Assembly (NCBI GenBank): GCA_025360865.1
Contig: JANYBG010000167.1
Location: 1 to 64,000 of the forward strand
DNA length: 64,000 nucleotides
Reading direction: 5' to 3'
Source: Pseudomonadota bacterium
GTDB taxonomy: Bacteria > Pseudomonadota > Gammaproteobacteria > Steroidobacterales > Steroidobacteraceae
Shown here: positions 56,760 through 64,000 of the stretch, in pieces
Numbering within the stretch: position 1 is the first letter of the stretch
How the letters are laid out: every line of letters begins with the position of its first letter
Translations under genes and position numbers: made by a program
Notes under the pieces: model-generated
Told to the model about the DNA's origin: nothing
The model's database searches: none
The model's input: the letters and a program-made list of their open reading frames with translations, nothing else

Positions 56760-58940
56760 TTACTCCCCTTTTGCCACGCGGGGCTTCGCGGAGCCGGGCA
56801 GGAGGCGTATGCGGACACCGATCGCGCTCTGCACACAGGCCCCGGTGATCGGGTCGTAGCCGACCTCGTCGTTCACCAGGCGATTGGTCGATGCGCCATG
56901 CGCGCGTACCGCGTCCTCCCCGTCACCGTGCCCGCCAAAGGCATGCGCCATGGACACGACGCCCGGCTTCAGGTCAGCCGCGGACTTGGCGACACCGACG
57001 ATGTGGGCGTGCCGAGTCGAGATCTCGACGAGGTCGTCCTCGCGGGCGCCGAGGCGGTCAAGGTCGGACGGATTCAGGTGCGCGTGGTTGGTGCTGCCCT
57101 TCGCCCGCAACCGACCCAGGTCCTGCCCGGTGGAATTGAAGAACTGCCGCGTGCGCCGGCAGATGAGCAGGTGTGTCGCCGGCCAATCCTCGTCCATCAG
57201 GCGGCCGCTGGCGTCGATCGGCTCGGCGACAAGGCGCCGCAACTGCTCCGGCACCAACTCGGGCGCGAGCTGCAACCGCGCGTCAGCGCCCGCATCCGCT
57301 GGCTCCACGCGCAGCCGCGCCTCCGGGAAGAAGCGCCCGCCATCGCGGGTCTCCTCGCGCACACGCGCCAGCGGCACACGGCAACCATGGGTGATTTTCT
57401 CCAGCACCTCGAACTTGTCGGGCTTGCGGTCCATCGGCAGCGGCCCGCCCGCGGTGGGGATGGGCGTGCCCAGCCGCCGTGCCAGGCCCCAGAAGAATTC
57501 CCATTCATCGATGACGTCGCCGGCCGGTTCCAGCAGCGCCTCGGCGTAGCGAGCGTACGCATCCTCGTAGAACACCTCGGGGGCCGTGGCGATGTCATCG
57601 CGCTCCAGGCTGACCTTGGGCGCTATGACATAGTGGGCCAGCCGCGCGCTCTGCGACTGCTTGATGTCGATGCACACGAAGAGTTCGAGGCTCTTCAGCG
57701 CGCGCTCGACCTTCTCCTGGTTCGGCCACGCGACCAGCGGATTGCCGCCGACGCATATCAGCGCGCGGATCTGGCCCTCGCCCGCAGTGAGTATCTCGTC
57801 CGCCGCCGTCGCGGCGGGCATCTCGAAGCCGGCCATCTGGGTGAGCCCGCGGATGCGTGAGCGCGCGAACCCCTCGCCCCACAGGGGCCTGGGCGGCATC
57901 ACCTGCGCCTTGCGCGGCGCGGCGGCGCTCAGCACGCGCGGGAAGGGCGCCACCTCACCCTCGCGGCAGAAACGGCCGCAGACAGTGTTGAGCGCCATGA
58001 CCAGGTGCTCGGTGAGCGCGCCGTTGCGCGACATCTCCGCCCCGGTGCCTGTCGTGGCGACCCCGCGCGGACCGCGCGCGAAGAGGCGCGCGGCGGCGAT
58101 CAGATCCGCCACCGGCACGTCCGCGCGGCGCGCGGCGTAGGCGGGCGTGAACTCCGCGATCGCCGCGCGCAGTGTCTCGATGCCCTCGACGTGGGCCGCG
58201 CAAAACTGCGCGTCGTGCAGGCCTTCGTCGAGGATCAGCTTGAGCATACCGGCGATGAGCGGCGCGTCCTCCCCGGGACGCACCTGCAGGTGGATGTCGG
58301 CCAGCTGCGCCACCATGGTGCGGCGCGGGTCCACGCAGATCAGCTTGAGGCCGCGCGCCTTGGCGTCGCGCAGCCGGCGCGAGGGGCTGAACGGGGGCAC
58401 GCTTCCCTGCCAAGCGTAGTGCGAGGTGAGCGGGTTGTTGCCGATCATCATCGACACGTCCGACTGCGAGAACGCCTGCGGGCCACCCAGCCACGCACCC
58501 ACCCGCGACCATAGGTAGACCTTCGCCGGCTGGTCGATGGTGATACTGGTGTAGAGGTTGGGGCTGCCGATGCCGGCATGGAAGCCGGCCGCCACCGGCA
58601 GCGCCGCGGAGTTCATGAAGCCATAGGTGCCGCAGTAAGTGGCGATGGCGCGCGGCCCGTGCGCCGCGCGGATGGCGGCCAGGCGAGTGGCGATCTCATC
58701 GAGCGCAAGCTCGCTGCCGATCGGCGCGCAGGCACCGCTGGCGTCGCGCTTGAGGGAACTGAGCAGCCGTTGTGGATGATAGGTCTGCGCCGGCAGCTCG
58801 CGGCCCTTCATGCAGGTGTAGCCGCCATGGAGTGGATCGGCGACATCACCTCGCACCTCGACCGCGCGCCCGTCGACCATCTCGACCTCGATCGCGCAGT
58901 TGGCGTGGCAGAACCTGCAAAAGGTCTTGCGGGTTGGCAT
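56760..58940 (-). CDS. Molybdopterin-dependent oxidoreductase, DMSO-reductase superfamily
   Basis: A protein of 726 residues. The N-terminal [4Fe-4S] site is CRFCHANC (8-15) with the fourth Cys in YTCMKGR (43). The four Mo-bisMGD domains follow, with MIGNNPLTSHYAW, CVDPRRTMVAQLADIHLQVRPGEDAPLIAGML, and the cofactor-binding C-terminal domain (HLNPSDLDRLGAREDDLVEI). No twin-arginine signal is present, so it is cytoplasmic. In the place of the Mo-ligand Cys or Sec of formate dehydrogenase and Nap, the sequence reads TSITIDQPAKVY, with no Cys or Sec codon. The substrate is unknown. Confidence 0.85.
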   Translation of the reverse strand: MPTRKTFCRFCHANCAIEVEMVDGRAVEVRGDVADPLHGGYTCMKGRELPAQTYHPQRLLSSLKRDASGACAPIGSELALDEIATRLAAIRAAHGPRAIATYCGTYGFMNSAALPVAAGFHAGIGSPNLYTSITIDQPAKVYLWSRVGAWLGGPQAFSQSDVSMMIGNNPLTSHYAWQGSVPPFSPSRRLRDAKARGLKLICVDPRRTMVAQLADIHLQVRPGEDAPLIAGMLKLILDEGLHDAQFCAAHVEGIETLRAAIAEFTPAYAARRADVPVADLIAAARLFARGPRGVATTGTGAEMSRNGALTEHLVMALNTVCGRFCREGEVAPFPRVLSAAAPRKAQVMPPRPLWGEGFARSRIRGLTQMAGFEMPAATAADEILTAGEGQIRALICVGGNPLVAWPNQEKVERALKSLELFVCIDIKQSQSARLAHYVIAPKVSLERDDIATAPEVFYEDAYARYAEALLEPAGDVIDEWEFFWGLARRLGTPIPTAGGPLPMDRKPDKFEVLEKITHGCRVPLARVREETRDGGRFFPEARLRVEPADAGADARLQLAPELVPEQLRRLVAEPIDASGRLMDEDWPATHLLICRRTRQFFNSTGQDLGRLRAKGSTNHAHLNPSDLDRLGAREDDLVEISTRHAHIVGVAKSAADLKPGVVSMAHAFGGHGDGEDAVRAHGASTNRLVNDEVGYDPITGACVQSAIGVRIRLLPGSAKPRVAKGE

Positions 58941-59098
58941 CGGGAATCCCCTCGCGCGCTACGTGAGCCCATCTTCGGCGCCGGCGCCGCCCTGGATCAA
59001 TCCTCCATACAGGGGGCCGGCGGCGGCACTACTGTACGCGCTCCGCGCGGCTTGCGGCCGCGCTCCTCCTGCGCCCGCGGGTGTGCTTCAATCCGCCC

Positions 59099-62000
59099 AT
59101 GCCGCATGCCTTCCATCCGGCGGTCGCCAACTGGTTCGGCCGCGCCTTCGCGACCCCGACTACCGCGCAGGAGGCGGCGTGGCCTGCGATCGCCGCGCGG
59201 CGCCATGTGCTCATCGCCGCCCCCACTGGTTCGGGTAAGACCCTCGCCGCCTTCCTCGCGGTCATCGACGAGCTGGTGAGGAGCGGCATCGCCACTAACG
59301 GGCTGCCGGATGAGACGAGCATCGTCTACGTCTCCCCGCTCAAGGCGCTCTCCAACGACATCCACCGAAACCTCGAGGCGCCGCTCGCCGGTATCCGCGA
59401 GGAACTCGGCGCGCTCGGTCTGCCGCAGATCGACATCCGCACTTTCGTGCGCACCGGCGACACGCCGCAGCACGAGCGGGCGCGCATGCGCCGCCAGCCC
59501 CCGCACATCGTCGTGACCACGCCGGAGTCGCTCTACATCCTGCTCGGCTCGAAGTCCGGGCGCGACATGCTCGCGACGACGCGGACCGTGATCGTGGATG
59601 AGATCCACGCGATGGCCGGCAGCAAGCGCGGCGTGCACCTCGCGCTCAGCCTCGAGCGTCTCGAGGCGCTCGCCGGCCGCAAGCTCACGCGCGTGGGGCT
59701 TTCAGCCACGCAGAAGCCGATCGAGGACGTCGCGCGTTTCCTGGTCGGCACGCGGAACCTGAACGCCGATGGCAGCGCGGACTGCGCGATCATCAACGCG
59801 GGCCACGTGCGCGAACGGGACCTGCAGCTGGAAATCCCCGCCTCGCCGCTGGAGGCGGTGATGTCGGGCGAGGTGTGGACGCAGATCTACGATCGCCTCG
59901 CCGCGCTGGTATCCGAACATCGCACGACGCTCGTGTTCGTCAACACGCGCCGCCAGGCCGAGCGGCTCGCCCGGCACCTGTCGGAGCGGCTCGGCGAGGA
60001 GCACGTCACCGCCCACCACGGCAGCATGGCCAAGGAATCCAGGCTGGACGCGGAGCGGCGCCTGAAGGCCGGGCAACTGCGCGCGCTCGTGGCCACCGCC
60101 TCCCTGGAGCTGGGCATCGACATCGGCGACGTGGATCTGGTGTGCCAGATCGCCTCGCCGCGCTCGATCGCCGCCTTCCTGCAGCGCGTCGGCAGGTCCG
60201 GCCACTCGGTGGGCGGTACGCCCAAGGGACGGCTGTTCCCGCTGTCGCGCGATGACCTCGTGGAGTGCGCGGCGCTGCTCGCGGCGGTGCGCCGCGGCGA
60301 GCTGGACCGCCTGAACCTGCCGGTGAAGCCGCTGGACGTGCTCGCGCAGCAGATCGTCGCCGAGGTCGCCGCGCGCGAGTGGGATGAAGACGGCCTTTAC
60401 GAGTTGCTGCGCGGCGCCTTCCCCTACCGCGACCTCGCGCGCGCTGAGTTCGCCGAGATCCTGCGCATGCTCGCGGAGGGCTACTCGACCCGCCGCGGGC
60501 GCCACGGCGCGCTGCTTTACCACGACGCGGTGAACCACCAGGTCAAGCCGCGGCCGGCCGCGCGACTGACCGCGCTCACCTCCGGCGGCACGATCCCGGA
60601 CACCGCCGACTACCAGGTGATCCTCGAGCCGCAGGCGCAGTTCGTCGGCACGGTGAACGAGGACTTCGCGGTCGAGAGCCTGCAGGGGGACATTTTCCAG
60701 CTGGGCAACGTCTCCTATCGCATCCTGCGCGTCGAGCCCGGGCGTATCCGCGTTGAGGATGCGCGTGGACAGCCGCCCTCGATCCCGTTCTGGCTGGGCG
60801 AGGCCCCCGGGCGCACGGATGAGCTCTCGGCGAGCGTGTCGCGGCTGCGCGCCGAGGTCGCGGCGCATCTTGACGCGGGGATCGAGTCGACCACGGCGTG
60901 GCTGGTGGCCGATGCCGGGATCTGCGGCCCCGCGGCGGTGCAGCTGGTGAGCTACCTCGCCGCGGCGCGCATCGCCTTGGGCGCGCTGCCCACGCAGCGC
61001 GCCATCATTCTGGAGCGCTTCTTCGATGAAGCCGGCGGCATGCAGCTGATCATTCACTCCCCTTTCGGCAGCCGCATCAACCGCGCCTGGGGGCTGGCGC
61101 TGCGCAAGCGCTTCTGCCGCTCGTTCAACTTCGAGCTGCAGGCCGCGGCGACCGAGGACGCGCTCATACTCTCCCTGACCACCGTGCACAGCTTCGATCT
61201 GGCCGAGGTCGCGCGCTACCTGCATTCCAACACGGTGCGGCCGCTGCTGATCCAGGCCCTGTGCGCGGCTCCCATGTTCCCGGCGCGCTGGCGCTGGAGC
61301 GCGACCATCGCGCTCGCGCTGCCGCGCTTCCGCGGCGGCAAGAAGGTTCCCGCCCCGCTGGCGCGCATGGCCGCCGAGGACCTGCTGACCGCCGTGTTCC
61401 CCGACCAGGTCGCCTGCGCGGAAAACCTGCCCGGGGAGTTGGAAGTCCCGGACCACCCGCTCGTGCGCCAGGCGGTGCGCGATTGCCTCGAGGATGCGAT
61501 GGACATCGATGGCTTCGAGCACGTGCTACGCGCGCTCGAGTCCGGCGCCATCGAGGTCATCGGGCGCGACCTCACGGAACCCTCCCCGCTCGCCCTCGAG
61601 GTGCTCTCCGCCCGGCCTTACGCGTTCCTGGACGACGCGCCGCTCGAGGAGCGGCGCACCCAGGCGGTGATCAGCCGTCGCTGGCTCGACCCGCACAGCG
61701 CCAGCGACCTGGGACAGCTGGATCCGGAGGCGATTCGCCGCGTCCGCGAGGAGGCGTGGCCGGATGCCACCACCGCGGATCAGCTGCACGACGCCCTGCT
61801 GTGGCTCACCTACCTGACTCAGACGGAGGCCGAACGCGGCGCGGGCTGGCTCGCGCTGCTGGAGGAATTGCTCGCGCAGCGCCGCGTCACGCCCTTCACG
61901 CATGACGCGACGCGGCTGTGGATCACCGCCGAACGGCTGCCGCTGTTCACGGCAGTGTTCCCCGGCGGCGCGCACGCGCCGCAGGTCGTGGCTCCCGGGC

Positions 62001-63424
62001 AGCCGCAGGTCCTCGAGCCGGAGGCGGCGCTCGTTGAGGCCGTCCGCGGGCGCCTCGAGGGCTCCGGTCCGGTGACCGCCCAGGCCCTCGCGGATTCCCT
62101 GGGTCTTGGCGTCGCGCGCATCGATGCGGCGCTCGCGGCGCTGCAGGCGGAGGGTTTCGCGATGCGCGGCGCGTACTCGGCGGAGGCGGCGCCAGTGAGC
62201 GAGTGGTGCGAGCGGCGCCTGCTCGCGCGCATCCACCGCTACACGGTCAAGCGGCTGCGCGCGGAGATCGAGCCCATCGAGGCGCGCGACTTCCTGCGCT
62301 TCCTGTTCGACTGGCAACGGGTGGTGCCGGCGCTGCGCATGGAAGGCCCGGACGCGGTGGGGGCGATCCTCGGGCAGCTCGAAGGCTACGAGGCCCCGGC
62401 GAGCGCATGGGAAACCGAGATACTGCCCCACCGCATCACCGAGTACGAACCGGCGTGGCTCGATGAGCAGTGCCTCGCGGGGCGCTTCGTGTGGACGCGC
62501 CTGGCGCCCCGCCGCGCCGATCCCGAACGCGGCGCGGCGCCGGTGCGCACCACGCCAATCGTGCTGCTCGCGCGCCGCGACGTGCGCCTGTGGTCGAGCC
62601 TCACCAGCACGCTCGATCCGGTGAACCTGTCGGGCGGCGCGCAGCGCGCGGGCGATTATCTCGCGGCCCATGGCGCCTCCTTCTTCGATGAGATCGGCGC
62701 TGGCACCGGACTCCTTCCCTCGCAGGCCGAGGAGGCACTCGCCGAGCTGGTCGCGCTCGGTCTCATTAACTCGGACAGCTTCGCGGGCCTGCGGGCGCTG
62801 CTGGTGCCTTCCGACCGACGCAAGCCGGCGATGGCCGGGCGGCGCCGGCGCCGCATCGCGCTGTTCGGGATGGACGCGGCGGGCCGCTGGTCGCGGATCG
62901 CACGCCCCGCGCCGGGTGCCGAACCCGGACGCGCGCTCCAGGACGAGACGATCGAGCACGTGGTGCGCACGCTGCTGCGACGCTGGGGCGTGATCTTCTG
63001 GCGACTGCTGGCGCGCGAGGCGCAGTGGCTGCCCCCGTGGCGCGACCTGTTGATGTGCTGCCGGCGGCTGGAGGCACGCGGGGAGATCCGTGGCGGGCGC
63101 TTCATCGCAGGCTTCAGCGGCGAGCAATACGCGGCGCCCGAGGCGATCCCGCTGCTGCGGCAGGCGCGGCGCAAGCCCGCCGAGGGGCATCACGTCGCCG
63201 TTTCCGGGGCCGATCCGCTGAACCTCGTCGGCATCCTGACGCCCGGGGCGCGGCTGCCGTCGTTGATCGGCAACCGGGTGCTTTATCGCGACGGCGTGCC
63301 GATCGCGCTCCTCGCCGGCGGCGAGGTGCAGTTCCTCACCGCGCTGCCGCCCGCGGAGGAATGGGAGGCGCGCAACCTGCTGTTGCGGCGCCACGTGCCG
63401 GCGGTGCTCGCCGCCCTGGCCTGA
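59099..63424 (+). CDS. lhr: Lhr, large DNA/RNA helicase-related protein
   Basis: A protein of 1441 residues from the ATG at 59099. The SF2 helicase core has Walker A APTGSGKT, the DEIH box (VIVDEIHAM), motif III SAT, and motif [10 protein letters not shown]. Winged-helix and Lhr-specific beta-barrel domains follow (to about 860), and then the long C-terminal domain of full-length Lhr with tandem winged helices. Lhr is a 3'-to-5' helicase acting on DNA and RNA:DNA duplexes and induced by DNA damage in mycobacteria. It is divergent from the molybdopterin oxidoreductase over a 158-nt gap. Confidence 0.95.
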   Translation: MPHAFHPAVANWFGRAFATPTTAQEAAWPAIAARRHVLIAAPTGSGKTLAAFLAVIDELVRSGIATNGLPDETSIVYVSPLKALSNDIHRNLEAPLAGIREELGALGLPQIDIRTFVRTGDTPQHERARMRRQPPHIVVTTPESLYILLGSKSGRDMLATTRTVIVDEIHAMAGSKRGVHLALSLERLEALAGRKLTRVGLSATQKPIEDVARFLVGTRNLNADGSADCAIINAGHVRERDLQLEIPASPLEAVMSGEVWTQIYDRLAALVSEHRTTLVFVNTRRQAERLARHLSERLGEEHVTAHHGSMAKESRLDAERRLKAGQLRALVATASLELGIDIGDVDLVCQIASPRSIAAFLQRVGRSGHSVGGTPKGRLFPLSRDDLVECAALLAAVRRGELDRLNLPVKPLDVLAQQIVAEVAAREWDEDGLYELLRGAFPYRDLARAEFAEILRMLAEGYSTRRGRHGALLYHDAVNHQVKPRPAARLTALTSGGTIPDTADYQVILEPQAQFVGTVNEDFAVESLQGDIFQLGNVSYRILRVEPGRIRVEDARGQPPSIPFWLGEAPGRTDELSASVSRLRAEVAAHLDAGIESTTAWLVADAGICGPAAVQLVSYLAAARIALGALPTQRAIILERFFDEAGGMQLIIHSPFGSRINRAWGLALRKRFCRSFNFELQAAATEDALILSLTTVHSFDLAEVARYLHSNTVRPLLIQALCAAPMFPARWRWSATIALALPRFRGGKKVPAPLARMAAEDLLTAVFPDQVACAENLPGELEVPDHPLVRQAVRDCLEDAMDIDGFEHVLRALESGAIEVIGRDLTEPSPLALEVLSARPYAFLDDAPLEERRTQAVISRRWLDPHSASDLGQLDPEAIRRVREEAWPDATTADQLHDALLWLTYLTQTEAERGAGWLALLEELLAQRRVTPFTHDATRLWITAERLPLFTAVFPGGAHAPQVVAPGQPQVLEPEAALVEAVRGRLEGSGPVTAQALADSLGLGVARIDAALAALQAEGFAMRGAYSAEAAPVSEWCERRLLARIHRYTVKRLRAEIEPIEARDFLRFLFDWQRVVPALRMEGPDAVGAILGQLEGYEAPASAWETEILPHRITEYEPAWLDEQCLAGRFVWTRLAPRRADPERGAAPVRTTPIVLLARRDVRLWSSLTSTLDPVNLSGGAQRAGDYLAAHGASFFDEIGAGTGLLPSQAEEALAELVALGLINSDSFAGLRALLVPSDRRKPAMAGRRRRRIALFGMDAAGRWSRIARPAPGAEPGRALQDETIEHVVRTLLRRWGVIFWRLLAREAQWLPPWRDLLMCCRRLEARGEIRGGRFIAGFSGEQYAAPEAIPLLRQARRKPAEGHHVAVSGADPLNLVGILTPGARLPSLIGNRVLYRDGVPIALLAGGEVQFLTALPPAEEWEARNLLLRRHVPAVLAALA

Positions 63425-63472
63425 ACGCGGCTGGCGGCTGCGCGCCGGTGCGCCTCAACCGCGCCTTCTGGC

Positions 63473-64000
63473 TCAGCTCTTCTTGTGCTCGTCCTGCCAC
63501 TTCTTCACGGCGGCCATGGTGTTCGCGACATGCTTGTCGGGATTCATCGCCGTGTAGGAGTAGACGATCTCCCCGCTCGGGGCGATCACGTAGGAGGTCC
63601 GGTCAGCGTAGCTGGTGTACTTGAGCATCACCGAGTCGTATTTCTTCATGACGCTGCCGTCGGCATCCGAGCCGACCGCGAACTTGTCGCGGCATTCCTT
63701 GGTCGAGAACTCGGTGACCTTGTCGATCGGGTCGTGCGAGACACCGATGACGGAGGCGCCAAGCTCCTTGAACTTGTCGGTCGCCTCGGCGAAGTCGTGC
63801 GCCTCGGCGGTGCAGCCTTCCGTGAACACTTTTGGAAAGAAGTACAGCACGACCGGACCCTGCTTGAGGGCGTCGGCGAGGGAGAACTTGAAGCCCTTGC
63901 CGGCCAGCGCCGCATCGATGGTGAAGTCCGGCGCCTTGGCGCCGTTGGGGAGCGCCGCGAATACCGGCAGTGCGATGAGGGCGGTGGTGATAGCCGCCGC
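63473..64000 (-). CDS. Exported peroxiredoxin (AhpC/TSA, BCP-like), 5' end cut by the window
   Basis: The frame stays open to base 64000, so the N-terminus is missing. The visible part begins in a hydrophobic signal-like segment (ITTALIALPVFAALPNGA), then KAPDFTIDAALAGKGFKFSL and the active site KVFTEGCTAEAHDFAE with the peroxidatic Cys. In typical BCP a resolving Cys follows five residues later (CTxEAC); here that position is His. A Cys in TKECRDKF could replace it, or the enzyme may be of the 1-Cys type. The ORF track gives only the internal ATG at 63850. Confidence 0.88.
   Translation of the reverse strand, partial: AAAITTALIALPVFAALPNGAKAPDFTIDAALAGKGFKFSLADALKQGPVVLYFFPKVFTEGCTAEAHDFAEATDKFKELGASVIGVSHDPIDKVTEFSTKECRDKFAVGSDADGSVMKKYDSVMLKYTSYADRTSYVIAPSGEIVYSYTAMNPDKHVANTMAAVKKWQDEHKKS

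Noticed and set aside
59702-63394. Two long minus-strand ORFs (606 and 622 residues) opposite lhr
   Set aside because: Composition is Arg/Gln/His-rich and unlike any protein family; lhr is certain on the plus strand.

Overview
The window reads as chromosomal DNA of a GC-rich gammaproteobacterium, most like the Xanthomonadales/Nevskiales/Steroidobacterales end of the class. This is inferred from gene order (mreCD-mrdAB-mltB-rlpA-dacA-ybeD; amgK-murU divergent from lptD-surA-pdxA-rsmA-apaG-apaH; lgt-thyA) and from the high GC visible throughout. No percentage was computed and no marker search was run. No rRNA, tRNA, CRISPR array or insertion sequence was recognised.

Layout. 1-8141: cell-shape and peptidoglycan operon (mreC tail, mreD, mrdA, rodA, mltB, rlpA, dacA, D-amino-acid aminotransferase, ybeD). 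The first 228 bases are a perfect 78-bp inverted repeat around a 72-nt loop, probably a fold-back assembly artefact at a contig end. 8163-16783: sulfate uptake region, with cysA (carrying an unusual Usp-like C-terminal extension), cysT, cysW, a PAS-containing histidine kinase, its OmpR-type regulator, a HicA-like/baeRF-like orphan between two non-coding gaps, and sbp on the opposite strand. 16831-20250 (minus): amgK-murU-lipA-lipB, linked by 4-nt start/stop overlaps. 20299-27513 (plus): lptD-surA-pdxA-rsmA-usp-apaG-apaH, i.e. outer-membrane biogenesis, pyridoxal phosphate, 16S rRNA dimethylation and Ap4A hydrolysis.

27500-32031: an orphan lipoprotein and a kynurenine-pathway operon (3-hydroxyanthranilate dioxygenase, cyclase-family formamidase candidate, kynU, kmo). 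It feeds quinolinate/NAD synthesis or tryptophan breakdown; tryptophan 2,3-dioxygenase is not in the window. 32043-37949 (minus): rlmI-lgt-thyA-SET methyltransferase-kup-folA, which places thymidylate synthase and dihydrofolate reductase together with a eukaryote-like SET protein. 37948-40056: YyaL-type thioredoxin-fold protein. 40069-45006: putA with a divergent Lrp-type regulator across an AT-rich operator region, then an aromatic aminotransferase. 45025-50882: M28 peptidase, a beta-propeller protein resembling those linked to PQQ catabolism, fatty acid desaturase, a divergent YebC, a GNAT acetyltransferase and DUF3224.

50910-54738 (minus): a pqqABCDE operon whose 24-codon precursor gene pqqA is absent from the ORF track. 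It has a GC-rich hairpin after pqqA and a peptide deformylase gene 3 nt after pqqE. 54928-58940 (minus): SWIM zinc-finger mini-protein, PH/SHOCT protein, DUF3014 protein and a molybdopterin oxidoreductase. 59099-63424: the large helicase Lhr. The window ends inside an exported peroxiredoxin gene.

Most of the window is ordinary housekeeping sequence. The best candidates for something new are the deformylase in the pqq operon, the CysA-Usp fusion with its coupled Cys-rich PAS two-component system, the SET methyltransferase coupled to thyA, and the HicA-like/baeRF orphan. No complete undescribed defence or mobile system was found.
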